Positions 1 to 8,673 of a DNA stretch of 64,000 bases are shown here, piece by piece. Position numbers and translations under genes: made by a program. The notes under the pieces were generated by a model, which made no database searches, had not been told where the DNA came from, and worked only from the letters and a program-made list of their open reading frames with translations. Within the stretch, counting starts at the first letter, position 1, and each line of letters starts with the position of its first letter. Where the stretch lies: positions 1 through 64,000 of the forward strand of contig NZ_JADNYM010000007.1 in NCBI RefSeq assembly GCF_015708085.1. Reading direction: 5' to 3'. The DNA is from Arthrobacter terrae. GTDB lineage: Bacteria > Actinomycetota > Actinomycetes > Actinomycetales > Micrococcaceae.

Positions 1-105
1 ATCGAGCTCTGCAACCACCTCACCACCACCAAAACCCGCTATCCCGGCACCAATCTCATCCTGCGTTATCAAGTCAAAGACAAAGCATCATCTCGAAAAA
101 ATTAA
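1..105 (+). CDS. C-terminal fragment of an unidentified protein
   Basis: Frame 1 is open from the window edge to a TAA at 103-105 and gives 34 residues ending in a Lys/Arg-rich tail (KDKASSRKN). The motif RYPGTNLILRY in this tail loosely recalls the C-termini of some actinobacterial transposases, but this is from memory and weak. The body of the gene lies outside the window, so no function is assigned. It lies 3' to 3' with the tRNA-Arg gene that follows. Confidence 0.4.
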   Translation: MELCNHLTTTKTRYPGTNLILRYQVKDKASSRKN

Positions 106-167
106 CTCGCTATATCCGGAGTCCTGAAGCTCCGGTCTGTGTTTTCCGCGGGTCCAGCCTCCCCGTG

Positions 168-240
168 TGCCCCCGACGCGACTCGAACGCGTAACCTACG
201 GATTAGAAGGCCGTTGCTCTATCCATTGAGCTACGGGGGC
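168..240 (-). tRNA. tRNA-Arg (anticodon TCT)
   Basis: The minus strand folds as a complete tRNA. The acceptor is GCCCCCG paired with CGGGGGC. The D arm contains TAGCTCAATGGATAGAGC. The anticodon loop CTTCTAA reads TCT (Arg). The T arm is ACGCG-TTCGAGT-CGCGT. The discriminator base is A and no CCA is encoded. The last pair of the anticodon stem appears mismatched (C-T). Confidence 0.93.
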
Positions 241-426
241 GACGAATGAAATAGTACTACGCGAGAACGCCCGGTCCCGAATGCTCTCCGCCGGAGCCAC
301 CCCGCATGCATCAAAAGGCATGACATAAATCACTCTGCTGGCGCCGTGCGGGTGGAGTCCGCTCCAGCGTCCTACTAGTGTGAGCATCACCACGATGTTC
401 CACGGACCGATTCAGGAGTGAGTGCC

Positions 427-960
427 TTGTCTAATCAACCGCAGACCCCGTCCACCGTTGCTAACAACACCCCGGCAAAGAGCAACCCCGCGAAGAACAG
501 CCCGGTGAGAACCAGCCCTCCGGTGGGTTCCACGACCCTTTCCACCGAGCCAGGCCAGGGTCGGGGCAGCACCACGATCGCTGACGCGGTCGTTGCCAAA
601 ATCGCCGGAATCGCAACCCGTGAGATCCCGGGGGTCTACGCTCTCGGTGGTGGCGCGGCACGTGCCCTTGGGTCGCTACGGGACGCAATCGGGCAAAGCG
701 ATGTAGCGCAGGGCATTAGCGTCGAGGTCGGCCAAACTCAGGCCGCCGTAGACGTCACGCTCATAGTGGAGTACCCGCATCCCCTACAGGACGTTGCACG
801 CAGCGTCCGGGATGCCATTTACACGGCAGTTGAGGACCTCGTTGGGCTGCAGGTGACGGAGGTCAACATCAGCATCACCGACGTTCATATCCCGACGGAC
901 GATGACAGGAACGCCAATGACGCGCATCAGGATACACAGAAAGAAGCCCGGGTCTCATGA
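427..960 (+). CDS. Asp23/Gls24-family envelope stress protein (first copy)
   Basis: Asp23-family proteins are membrane-associated envelope-stress proteins held at the membrane by AmaP-type anchors. A Ser/Pro/Thr/Asn-rich N-terminus of about 45 residues precedes an Asp23 domain that starts near GSTTIADAVVAKIAGIATREI and continues through GVYALGGG, the beta strands VEVGQTQAAVDVTLIVEYP and VTEVNISITDVHIP. An AGGAG sequence (414-418) lies 8 nt before a TTG at 427, so TTG is preferred. An upstream in-frame GTG at 418 overlaps the Shine-Dalgarno itself and is less likely. The gene is first in a five-gene run in which every junction is a 4-bp stop/start overlap, which implies translational coupling with the membrane partners downstream. 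Confidence 0.85.
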   Translation: MSNQPQTPSTVANNTPAKSNPAKNSPVRTSPPVGSTTLSTEPGQGRGSTTIADAVVAKIAGIATREIPGVYALGGGAARALGSLRDAIGQSDVAQGISVEVGQTQAAVDVTLIVEYPHPLQDVARSVRDAIYTAVEDLVGLQVTEVNISITDVHIPTDDDRNANDAHQDTQKEARVS

Positions 961-1148
961 GTACCACCGTGGCAGGTGTCGCAATCGGCGCGACATTGGC
1001 GATCACCGGCCTGGTCTTCGGATTCTGGGGCTTCCTGCTCGTCGCCATCTTCATGATTATCGGAGCGGTTCTCGGCAGGATCGCGGAGGGCCGGCTTGAT
1101 TTCGGCGGGGTCGTAGACGCATTGCGCGGCAAGCGCTCCTCCTCATGA
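957..1148 (+). CDS. Small two-helix membrane protein, DUF2273-like
   Basis: This 63-residue protein has two closely spaced hydrophobic segments (about residues 5-20 and 23-40) joined by GFWGF. They are followed by a basic/amphipathic tail ending LRGKRSSS. Small DUF2273-type membrane proteins typically sit between Asp23 and AmaP genes, and both the position and the topology fit here. The start overlaps the stop of the upstream Asp23 gene (ATGA at 957-960) and the stop overlaps the next start (ATGA at 1145-1148). Function is inferred from context: probably part of a membrane complex that tethers Asp23 proteins. Confidence 0.75.
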   Translation: MSTTVAGVAIGATLAITGLVFGFWGFLLVAIFMIIGAVLGRIAEGRLDFGGVVDALRGKRSSS

Positions 1149-1564
1149 GTGTCGCGGTTCCTACGTCGGATTCCTCCGATACGTTGGGCAGCCCGCGTCC
1201 GCCATCTACGGTCCGCACACGAGCCGGCCATACCAGAATCACCGCGGGCGCCTTAATCCGCACGATCACGGCCGTGACGGCGGAGGCCTTCAGTATTCCG
1301 GTTGCCGATGTTAAAGCTTCGGTGGGCGACGACGGCGGCCGGCTCCGCATCGACCTTCGCCTTCCGATAGTTCTTCCGTCCTTTACCGAGGCGGCCCGAC
1401 GGCCCGATCTCGTTCGTGCCGGCGGCGGCACAATGTATGACAGGGCGGACGCCGGCAGGTCCGCAGTGGCGGCCCGCGTCCGCGAGCTTACCGGCTCAGC
1501 GGTGGGGCGGATCGATATCCGGCTGACTGGACTTCGGCAAGAGGGGCAGGCGAAAGTCCGGTGA
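1145..1564 (+). CDS. Asp23/Gls24-like protein (second, divergent copy)
   Basis: This 139-residue soluble protein is the second Asp23-like member of the operon and is more divergent than the first. It has the pattern of an N-terminal helix with I-T-A-G-A-L-I-R-T-I-T followed by VADVKASVGDDGGRLRIDLRLP. A C-terminal helix/strand GRSAVAARVRELTGSAVGRIDIRLTGL resembles the arrangement of the first copy. It begins at an ATGA overlap and ends at GTGA, overlapping the following GTG start. The presence of two Asp23-like subunits with two membrane proteins suggests a hetero-oligomeric membrane-surface assembly. No catalytic residues are evident. Confidence 0.65.
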   Translation: MSVAVPTSDSSDTLGSPRPPSTVRTRAGHTRITAGALIRTITAVTAEAFSIPVADVKASVGDDGGRLRIDLRLPIVLPSFTEAARRPDLVRAGGGTMYDRADAGRSAVAARVRELTGSAVGRIDIRLTGLRQEGQAKVR

Positions 1565-2142
1565 ACCCACCAACCTACACGCGTCGTCTCACCCGGCGGG
1601 AAATGCATTCCTCACGCGCCGTTGCCGCCGTAATCACAGCCGTGGTGATCATCCTGGTGCTGGCTTGGCTGGGTACGGAAACCATTCTTTCCCTGTTAGG
1701 ACGGCCACCCTTGCTGGTATCACCTCTGTCCATCGGAGGATGGGTTTCGGGTCTGCCGACAGCCACCGTACCCAGTGGGCTGGCAGCCGCCGGGGCCGGG
1801 ATTGCGGTAGTGGGGTTGATACTCTTCCTGCTGGCGGTGCTTCCTGGCAGCAGGGGACGGCATGTGCTGCTGAGTGAAAGGAGCGCCGTGGTGGTCGATG
1901 ACGACGTCGTCGCCGCCGCGATCTCCCGCGCCGCACGCCGCAGCGCGTCCCTGGTGCCGGAGCAGGTTAACACACGGATCAGCCGACGACGGCTCGAGGT
2001 CATGGTGTATCCCACCTCCGGCGTCCGCGTTGACTGCGAGTCCATCCGGGCAGCAGTGCAGGAGGAACTTTCCCGCTACGCTCTCCAACCCGCCCCGACC
2101 GTAAAGATCACCGTCAGCACTCGAGGAGCAGTGGGAGTATGA
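1561..2142 (+). CDS. DUF6286-like membrane protein of the Asp23 operon
   Basis: This 193-residue protein has a basic N-terminus (RRLTRREMHSS), one transmembrane helix at about residues 20-48 (AVAAVITAVVIILVLAWLG), and a second at about 75-100. A C-terminal domain follows (VVVDDDVVAAAISRAARRSASL). The family assignment is by recall of actinobacterial Asp23 operons, where a DUF6286 protein commonly occupies this slot. The C-terminal domain has strand/helix alternation similar to Asp23/AmaP C-terminal domains. The GTG start overlaps the previous TGA, and the end overlaps the next ATG (ATGA at 2139-2142), so translation is probably coupled. Confidence 0.7.
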   Translation: MNPPTYTRRLTRREMHSSRAVAAVITAVVIILVLAWLGTETILSLLGRPPLLVSPLSIGGWVSGLPTATVPSGLAAAGAGIAVVGLILFLLAVLPGSRGRHVLLSERSAVVVDDDVVAAAISRAARRSASLVPEQVNTRISRRRLEVMVYPTSGVRVDCESIRAAVQEELSRYALQPAPTVKITVSTRGAVGV

Positions 2143-2789
2143 GCAGCACTCATCGCGGACTGAACCGTATTCTGCTGGGCGTGCTGGGCCTTTTATTGAT
2201 GGCCATCGGCGGCGTCACTGCAGCAGCGGCGTTGGTGCCAGCGGCGGGTGCACAGTGGACCAGCACCACAACCGCAGCATGGAACTCGGTGCTGAAGATT
2301 TTCCGCAACGCTCCCGTTGGCACCCTCGATTTCAGCTGGTGGACACTGGCCGTTTTGGCGGTCCTGCTCATCGGCATTGTTCTGGCGTTTTGCTGGATAT
2401 TTTCACAGGGCGGCGGCCACTTGGCCCGGATCGGCACCGCTGAGGCGGGCAGTACCGCCAGTGCCGGGAGTCAGGACACGCCTGGTTCAAAGACAGTGCA
2501 CGGCACCACAACAGTGGAAAGCTCCGTAGCCGGTCATGGCATCCGTGCAGCACTGAAAGCCGACGACAGAATCCTTTCGACGTCCGTCTCGGCCTGGAAT
2601 GTCCGGGGAACGGACGCACTAAGGCTTGGCATCCAGACGCGACAAGGCTCCTCGCCAAAGGAGATTGCAGACCTGGCGGAGGAAGCGGTTCATGGCCTTG
2701 ACGAGTTGCTCGGAGTCGCTGTCCCGGTCTTGATCCGCATTCACAGCGGGCTGCGGAGTCGGTTCGCCGGCGCGGGAAGGGTCCGGTAA
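2139..2789 (+). CDS. amaP: AmaP-like alkaline shock response membrane anchor
   Basis: AmaP anchors Asp23 proteins to the membrane. This 216-residue protein has the family layout: an N-terminal hydrophobic helix (about residues 9-33), a periplasm-facing segment of about 30 residues, a second helix (about 68-90, WTLAVLAVLLIGIVLAF) and a cytoplasmic alpha/beta domain. It is the last gene of the five-gene operon (427-2789). No clear terminator follows. The 180 bases to the convergent katE contain only a degenerate direct repeat in which CACAACGTCACGCG occurs twice near 2934-2980. Confidence 0.75.
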   Translation: MSSTHRGLNRILLGVLGLLLMAIGGVTAAAALVPAAGAQWTSTTTAAWNSVLKIFRNAPVGTLDFSWWTLAVLAVLLIGIVLAFCWIFSQGGGHLARIGTAEAGSTASAGSQDTPGSKTVHGTTTVESSVAGHGIRAALKADDRILSTSVSAWNVRGTDALRLGIQTRQGSSPKEIADLAEEAVHGLDELLGVAVPVLIRIHSGLRSRFAGAGRVR

Positions 2790-2969
2790 GCGGACACGTA
2801 TGCCGTTGGCCTGCCTCCCCCGGAACCTCCGGTGCGCCCAGAATAGAAATGATGGTCTTTGAGTTCCGCACCCAGGGCGCAGCCTGATGCAACACCAGAG
2901 GACACAATGGAGTCCTATCCGACACCGCCCGGCACAACGTCACGCGTCAGAACACCAGGGAACACAACG

Positions 2970-5114
2970 TCACGCGCTGAACCGTTTCCAGACTCGATGT
3001 TCGGTGAGCAGTTCACCGACTCTGGTCACCACGTCCTCCGGCTCCCCGAGTACCAGCCCTGCTGCGGATAGGTCAATGGCGCCCGCTGCCAGAACTGCTG
3101 CCGCGCTTCCCCAGCCGCCGATCGCTTTGGCATGGCGGAAGGTTTCGGTAACCATCAGGAGTATCCGAGGATCCACTGGCTCCCCTGTCTCTGATGTGGC
3201 CAGCAGGAGAGCATCGAATTCCGTCGAATGTGCGGTTGCGTAGCTCCGCTGCACCGGCTCATCGGTATCCGTCAGCATCCCACCCGTTGGAGCGATGACC
3301 AGCGGCACCATGCCGGCAGCCGTTATCGCGTCGCGGGCAGTGAGAACTTTGTCCGCGTCGGTGCCGCTGTCAGTGACTATGCCGATTACGCGCCCGTCCG
3401 TCGGCCATTTCCGGCCAACCTGGGATACGGCCGGGCTCGGCTGCGGGTTACCCGGCTGCTGCTCCGGTTCGGGCACCGGCAGACCCAGGCCAGCGGCGAC
3501 ACCGGAGCAGAGCCCAGCATCAATGTTCGCCAGCGATTTCAATTGGCGTTCCCGGATAGCCGTCTCGTAGCACTTTCCAAGTTCAAAGGTGTATGCCTCA
3601 ATGACGTGGGACTGCTCCACTGTGCTCAGACTGCGGTAAAACAGTGTGGCCTGGCTGTAGTGATCGTCAAAGGTGGCCGCTGCATCGCGGATCTTCACCC
3701 CCTCGGCCACGGGCTGCGGGATGTCGATGAAGGCGCCGTCCTGGCTGCCGGCGTGGAACGGGCAGCCGCCGTCCAGGGAATTCGGACGGTACGGGGCGAC
3801 GCCGGCGTAATCGGCGCTCTGGTGCATCCCGTCGCGGAGCATATCGTTGACCGGGGCCTGCGGCCGGTTGATAGGAATCTGGGCAAAGTTCGGGCCCCCC
3901 AATCGGCTGATCTGGGTGTCGAGGTAGGAGAACATTCGGGCCTGCAGCAAAGGATCATTGGTGATATCGATGCCGGGTACCAGATGGCCGGGGTGGAAGG
4001 CCACCTGCTCCGTCTCGGCGAAGTAGTTCTTAGGGTTGGCGTTCAATGTCATAAGCCCCAACGGCTGGACCGGTGCCAGTTCCTCTGGAATGAACTTTGT
4101 AGGATCCAGCAGGTCAATACCTTCAAACATTTCATCGTCGGTATCCGGGAACACCTGCACACCCAGCTCCCAGGCAGGGAAGGCACCTGCCTCAATCGCG
4201 TTGGCAAGGTCGCGCCGATGAAAGTCCGGGTCTACGCCGTTGATCATTAGCGCTTCTTCCCAAACCAGCGAATGCACACCCAGACGGGGCTTCCAATGGA
4301 ACTTCACTAAGGACGTCTGATCATCCGCGTTGACAAGACGAAAAGTGTGGACGCCAAAGCCTTCCATGGTCCGGAATGAGCGCGGGATACCCCGGTCCGC
4401 CATGAACCACACGGTGTGTGCTTGGGCCTCGGTATGGAGGGAGACGAAGTCCCAGAACGTGTCGTGAGCACTCTGTGCCTGCGGGATTTCACGGTCCGGA
4501 TGTGGTTTGACTGAATGCACCACGTCCGGGAACTTAATGCCGTCCTGGATGAAGAACACCGGAATATTGTTACCGACCAGGTCAAAAGTGCCCTCGTCGG
4601 TATAGAACTTGGTGGCAAATCCTCGTGTATCCCGTACCGTGTCCGCCGAACCGCGAGAGCCGGCTACCGTGGAGAAACGCACGAAAACCGGAGTCTGAAC
4701 ATCCTTAGCCAGAAACCCCGCCCGCGTGATGCGTGTTCCGGTTCCGTAGGATTGGAAAATGCCATGCGCCCCCGCTCCGCGGGCATGGACCACGCGCTCG
4801 GGAATACGCTCGTGGTCGAAGTGGGTGATCTTTTCGCGCAGGTGGTGGTCCTGCAGCAGGGTGGGCCCCCGGGTTCCGGCCTTGAGTGAGTGATCAGTGT
4901 CGCTAAGACGCAGGCCCTGAGCCGTGGTCAGATAAGCCCCGGATTGGGACGCCGAACCTGCCGGAGCACCGGTAGGGACCCCCGTCGGAGAAACCATCTC
5001 CGGTCCGCGCTGGTCAGACTTCGGCGGCAGCGGGCTGTGCGGAACGGTTTGTTCTGGAACCTGCGGCGGCTGGGCTGCCGGCGCTCCGGGAATGGGCTTC
5101 TTGGATGACGACAT
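2970..5114 (-). CDS. katE: Large-subunit catalase (HPII type)
   Basis: This is a monofunctional heme catalase that dismutates hydrogen peroxide. It is 714 residues long, which matches the large-subunit (clade II) type. The core contains the distal-His region [12 protein letters not shown], the conserved [14 protein letters not shown] stretch and the proximal heme-Tyr motif [12 protein letters not shown]. The C-terminal extension of about 150 residues (from [17 protein letters not shown]) is the flavodoxin/class I glutamine-amidotransferase-like domain of HPII. ATG at 5114 is chosen because AGGAGG (5119-5124) lies 4 nt upstream. An in-frame ATG 22 codons earlier lacks this site. The gene is divergent from the molybdopterin oxidoreductase. 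It probably serves stationary-phase or oxidative-stress defence together with yaaA and the peroxiredoxin elsewhere in the window. Confidence 0.95.
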   Translation of the reverse strand: MSSSKKPIPGAPAAQPPQVPEQTVPHSPLPPKSDQRGPEMVSPTGVPTGAPAGSASQSGAYLTTAQGLRLSDTDHSLKAGTRGPTLLQDHHLREKITHFDHERIPERVVHARGAGAHGIFQSYGTGTRITRAGFLAKDVQTPVFVRFSTVAGSRGSADTVRDTRGFATKFYTDEGTFDLVGNNIPVFFIQDGIKFPDVVHSVKPHPDREIPQAQSAHDTFWDFVSLHTEAQAHTVWFMADRGIPRSFRTMEGFGVHTFRLVNADDQTSLVKFHWKPRLGVHSLVWEEALMINGVDPDFHRRDLANAIEAGAFPAWELGVQVFPDTDDEMFEGIDLLDPTKFIPEELAPVQPLGLMTLNANPKNYFAETEQVAFHPGHLVPGIDITNDPLLQARMFSYLDTQISRLGGPNFAQIPINRPQAPVNDMLRDGMHQSADYAGVAPYRPNSLDGGCPFHAGSQDGAFIDIPQPVAEGVKIRDAAATFDDHYSQATLFYRSLSTVEQSHVIEAYTFELGKCYETAIRERQLKSLANIDAGLCSGVAAGLGLPVPEPEQQPGNPQPSPAVSQVGRKWPTDGRVIGIVTDSGTDADKVLTARDAITAAGMVPLVIAPTGGMLTDTDEPVQRSYATAHSTEFDALLLATSETGEPVDPRILLMVTETFRHAKAIGGWGSAAAVLAAGAIDLSAAGLVLGEPEDVVTRVGELLTEHRVWKRFSA

Positions 5115-5334
5115 ATTTCCTCCTCGACGTTTACCACGTGGGCGCTGCCTGACCCCCGCTACAGTCAGCGTGCTTATCACCCTACGGCTCCCGCCCGGGC
5201 AGATTCAAGGAACGCCGGAGGACTATCCCGTACTCCCGCTGGGAGCCGCTGGGAAATACCTCCGCCTGGCGTATTCGGCTCACGTTCACAGTGCGGAAGA
5301 ACATCCGCAGCGAGGCCAGAGGCAGAGCGCAAGG

Positions 5335-5361
5335 CTCGTAGGTATACCTCGTAGGTATACC
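5335..5361. promoter_or_regulatory. Tandem palindromic repeat, candidate operator
   Basis: The 13-mer TCGTAGGTATACC occurs twice back to back. Each copy contains the perfect 8-bp palindrome GGTATACC (5341-5348 and 5354-5361), with centres 13 bp apart. The pair lies 45-70 bp upstream of the molybdopterin oxidoreductase start, in the region shared with divergent katE. The arrangement suggests binding of a dimeric regulator. The regulator is not identified. Confidence 0.4.
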
Positions 5362-5405
5362 CTGTTGGGAAACAGCTTGGTCACGGTGGTGGAAAGGCGA
5401 GCCCG

Positions 5406-8090
5406 ATGATTGATCGTATTGCTGATATTTGGGGGACACGAACGCCGTATGCCCGTGGCGGACACTGGCCGGACCGAATAGACCAACTGCTGGCCGACGG
5501 CGTCATTGAGAGTGAGGTGGATCGCTGGGTTCAGTCGGCATGCGTACTGTGCAGCAACGGCTGCGGTCTGGATATAGCTGTCAAGGACGGCGCCATGGTG
5601 GGCGTGCGCGGCAGGGCGGCCGACCTGGTCAACCACGGCCGCCTGGGACCGAAAGGCCTCTTCGCCAGTTGGCAGGGCGTGTCAACCAAGGAAAGATTAA
5701 CCCGGCCGCTCATTCGCGAAAACGGAACCCTCGTGGAAACCGATTGGGACACCGCCATGGACCGGATTGTGGAGCGCAGCGGCAAGCTGCTGGCGGAGAA
5801 GGGTCCGCTCTCGCACGCCTTCTACACCAGCGGACAGCTCTTCCTTGAGGAATATTATGCACTGGCTGTGCTTGGCAAGGCCGGTATCGGCACGCCACAC
5901 ATGGATGGCAATACCAGACTCTGCACCGCGACCGCGGCTGCGTCGTTGAAGGAAAGCTTCGGTTCCGACGGCCAGCCCGGCACTGCCGCCGACGTCGACG
6001 AATGTGATGCAATCTTTTTGTTCGGCCACAACGTCGCTGAAACGCAGACCGTCCTGTGGTCCCGCATACTGGACCGGCTCGGCGGCCCGGACCGGCCCGC
6101 CGTCGTCTGCGTTGACCCTCGCAGGACCGAAGTTGCCCAATTGGCGGACGTGCACCTCGCGCTCAGGCCGGGAACGAATCTGGCTCTGATGCATGGCCTG
6201 ATCCGTGAGCTCTTTGTGCATGGCTGGATCAATGAGGAGTTCATTGCCGCGCACACGCTCAAGGTGGAAGATCTGTCCGCCGCAGTCGAGAAGTGGACGC
6301 CGGAGGCTGTAGCGGAAACCTGCGGGGTGGAGGCCGAGGACGTCCGTCGCGCTGCGGAAATTTTCGGCACCTCGGAGCGTGTCCTCTCCACCGTATTGCA
6401 GGGCTTTTACCAGTCCTCGCAGGCAACGGCCGCCTCCTGCCAGGTGAACAACCTGCATTTGCTGCGGGGCATGATCGGGCGCCCCGGCTGCGGAATACTG
6501 CAGATGAATGGGCAGCCAACCGCGCAAAACAACAGGGAATGCGGGGCCGACGGCGATCTTCCGGGCTTCCGGAATTGGGAAAACCCGGACCATGTCAATG
6601 AGCTCGCTGCTTTGTGGAATGTGGATCCGGCGGTTATTCCCCATTGGGCGCCACCCACCCATGCCATGCAGATCATGCGCTACGCGGAGCAGGGATCAGT
6701 CGGTTTCCTGTGGATTTCCGCGACGAACCCCGCAGTCTCGATGCCCGAACTGCCCCGGATCCGGGAAATTCTCGCCCGCGAGGAGCTCTTCGTCGTGGTG
6801 CAGGACCTCTACATGACCGAGACGGCCCAATACGCCGATGTGGTTCTTCCGGCCGCGGGCTGGGGGGAAAAGACCGGCACCTTCACCAATATCGACCGGA
6901 CGGTTCATCTGTCTGAAAAGGCAGTAGAACCACCGGGCGAGGCCCGCAGCGACCTGTCCATCTTCCTTGACTACTCCCGGCGGATGGACTTCCGGAACAA
7001 GGACGGTAAACCACTGCTGGGCTGGGCCGGTCCGGAAGACGCGTACCGGGCCTGGCAGGAGTGCACCCGAGGGCGGCCCTGTGACTACACCGGGATCAGC
7101 TATGCGAAATTGCGCGGCGGCAGCGGCATCCAGTGGCCATGCAATGACGAACGCCCCGATGGTACGGAGCGGCTATACGCGGACGCTGATTTCCCAACGG
7201 ACCCGGATTACTGCGAAAGCTACGGGCACGATCTGCTGACCGGCGCCACCGTAGGTCCGCAGGCCTACCGTGCGATGGCTCCCGGTGGAAGAGCGGTGTT
7301 CAAAACCGCATCGTATGCGCCGCCGCACGAGGAACCCGATGGCGACTACCCGTTCCGGTACACCACCGGCCGCACGGCCTACCACTTCCACACCCGCACC
7401 AAAACTGCCCGGTCCAAGCCACTGAATCGTGCTGCGCCGGATGCGTGGGTGGAACTGTCGGCGCCCGACGCGACCCGCATGGGCGTACTCGAGGGTGACA
7501 TCGTCTCGGTGCGCTCACGCCGCGGCGAAATTGTGGTCCCGGTCCGGGTCGGAGATATTCGGGAAGGAACCGTCTTCGCTCCCTTTCATTACGGATACTG
7601 GGACGCGGGCGGCAGCCCGGACGGGCATCCTCGGGCAGCCAATGAGCTGACCATGACCGAGTGGGATCCGGTCTCGAAACAGCCGGTTTTCAAGAACGCC
7701 GCAGTGCAGGTCAAGCGAGTCGCTGCCGGCGCCGGGCCGTCCCCTGCTCCGACGACGACGGCGTCACGACCCGCCGGAACGGGCGCCTACGGTGCCAGTC
7801 ACGGCAGTGCCGGTCACGACGGCGCCGGTCGCCACGGATCCCCTGACAGCAGATCCGCTTACGGCAACGGCGCCAATACAGGCCAGGACGGCTCTGCTGG
7901 AGACGGGGCGATTCCGGCAACAGCGATTCCAGCCACAGGGATTCCAACCACAGGGATTCCAACCACAGCGATTCCAACCACAGCGATTCCAGCCACAGTG
8001 ATTCCAGCCACAGTTGGAGGACCGGACGCAGAAGTCCAGGAGACGTTCCCACTCCCTGGTGCGGACGGCAAGAACGGAGACCGGTCATGA
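5406..8090 (+). CDS. Molybdopterin oxidoreductase (formate dehydrogenase / nitrate reductase-like catalytic subunit)
   Basis: This 894-residue protein of the bis-MGD molybdoenzyme superfamily has an N-terminal Fe-S motif with Cys46, Cys49 and Cys53. The usual fourth cysteine position is Gly81 (HGRLGPKG instead of the common RLCPKG). Cys173 in TRLCTATAAASLKESFG is the probable Mo ligand, as in Nap/Nas/FDH enzymes. MGD-binding stretches follow (NVAETQTVLWSRILDR, VCVDPRRTEVAQLADVHLALRPGTN, QMNGQPTAQNNRECG), then a C-terminal molydopterin-dinucleotide domain. The last ~110 residues are low complexity with repeated ATxIP pentapeptides. No electron-transfer subunit is adjacent, so the physiological partner is unknown. 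Choosing between formate, nitrate or another substrate is not possible from sequence alone. Confidence 0.85.
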   Translation: MIDRIADIWGTRTPYARGGHWPDRIDQLLADGVIESEVDRWVQSACVLCSNGCGLDIAVKDGAMVGVRGRAADLVNHGRLGPKGLFASWQGVSTKERLTRPLIRENGTLVETDWDTAMDRIVERSGKLLAEKGPLSHAFYTSGQLFLEEYYALAVLGKAGIGTPHMDGNTRLCTATAAASLKESFGSDGQPGTAADVDECDAIFLFGHNVAETQTVLWSRILDRLGGPDRPAVVCVDPRRTEVAQLADVHLALRPGTNLALMHGLIRELFVHGWINEEFIAAHTLKVEDLSAAVEKWTPEAVAETCGVEAEDVRRAAEIFGTSERVLSTVLQGFYQSSQATAASCQVNNLHLLRGMIGRPGCGILQMNGQPTAQNNRECGADGDLPGFRNWENPDHVNELAALWNVDPAVIPHWAPPTHAMQIMRYAEQGSVGFLWISATNPAVSMPELPRIREILAREELFVVVQDLYMTETAQYADVVLPAAGWGEKTGTFTNIDRTVHLSEKAVEPPGEARSDLSIFLDYSRRMDFRNKDGKPLLGWAGPEDAYRAWQECTRGRPCDYTGISYAKLRGGSGIQWPCNDERPDGTERLYADADFPTDPDYCESYGHDLLTGATVGPQAYRAMAPGGRAVFKTASYAPPHEEPDGDYPFRYTTGRTAYHFHTRTKTARSKPLNRAAPDAWVELSAPDATRMGVLEGDIVSVRSRRGEIVVPVRVGDIREGTVFAPFHYGYWDAGGSPDGHPRAANELTMTEWDPVSKQPVFKNAAVQVKRVAAGAGPSPAPTTTASRPAGTGAYGASHGSAGHDGAGRHGSPDSRSAYGNGANTGQDGSAGDGAIPATAIPATGIPTTGIPTTAIPTTAIPATVIPATVGGPDAEVQETFPLPGADGKNGDRS
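7910..8014 (+). repeat. 15-bp coding minisatellite, 7 units
   Basis: Seven tandem copies of a 15-bp unit (GATTCCAGCCACAGN with variants) lie in frame near the 3' end of the molybdopterin oxidoreductase and encode successive ATxIP/TTxIP pentapeptides. Because the unit length is a multiple of three, changes in copy number keep the reading frame. Confidence 0.95.
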
Positions 8091-8545
8091 AACTCCCGGT
8101 GTATCTTGGGCTACTGCGCAAGGCAGAGGCTATCTTGGCAGATTCCTACCGGCAGGTTGCCAACGGCCACGGCGAGGAACCCGACGTCCATTTTCTTTGC
8201 CTGACGCTCGCCAAGCAGTGTGACGCGCACGAGCAGACGCTGCAGGCCGTCGTCGACCGTTACGGCGAATCAGCGCCAGAGGATGAGCCGGAGCGGCTGC
8301 ACGCGGAGGGTCTGTCCGAAACACGCAGCGGCCCGCTCGGCCTGCTGCGGGATTTGCAGGACCTCTATCTGCTGGCCAGCCTGGTCGACGTCACCTGGAC
8401 CATGGTGAAGCAGGCGGGAGCGGGACTGCGCGATGAGCAATTGCTGGAGGTGGTCAGCCGCTGCGACCAGGAAACTGAAACCCAGTTGGGGTGGCTGCGC
8501 ACGCGGATGAAGCAGGCCGCTCCGCAGGCGCTGATCGCAGCCTAA
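8087..8545 (+). CDS. Accessory protein of the molybdopterin oxidoreductase, helical, function unknown
   Basis: This 152-residue, almost entirely alpha-helical protein overlaps the upstream oxidoreductase stop by 4 bp (ATGA), so translation is probably coupled. Helices are visible at about residues 3-25, 38-62, 83-110 and 118-145. The spacing is consistent with a four-helix (ferritin-like or chaperone-like) bundle. His38, Cys41, Cys48, His51 and Glu52 fall in one helix, but no established metal motif is recognised. The context suggests a maturation chaperone or small partner for the Mo enzyme. This is inference, and no family is named with confidence. Confidence 0.65.
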   Translation: MKLPVYLGLLRKAEAILADSYRQVANGHGEEPDVHFLCLTLAKQCDAHEQTLQAVVDRYGESAPEDEPERLHAEGLSETRSGPLGLLRDLQDLYLLASLVDVTWTMVKQAGAGLRDEQLLEVVSRCDQETETQLGWLRTRMKQAAPQALIAA

Positions 8546-8673
8546 TAGCGGTCGGCACCGTTTTCGCGGCGTTGCGAGGCCAGCAGGCACTCAGTAGGCT
8601 TAGCAGTTGACTGACGGCCTGATCCTGGCCACGGTAGACAGTGAATCCGGCCCCGGCCAGATGGAGGACTCAA

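Noticed and set aside
3228-4250. 340-codon open frame on the plus strand inside katE
   Set aside because: It is antisense to well-conserved catalase sequence and has an Arg/Gly/Val-rich composition typical of shadow frames in GC-rich DNA.
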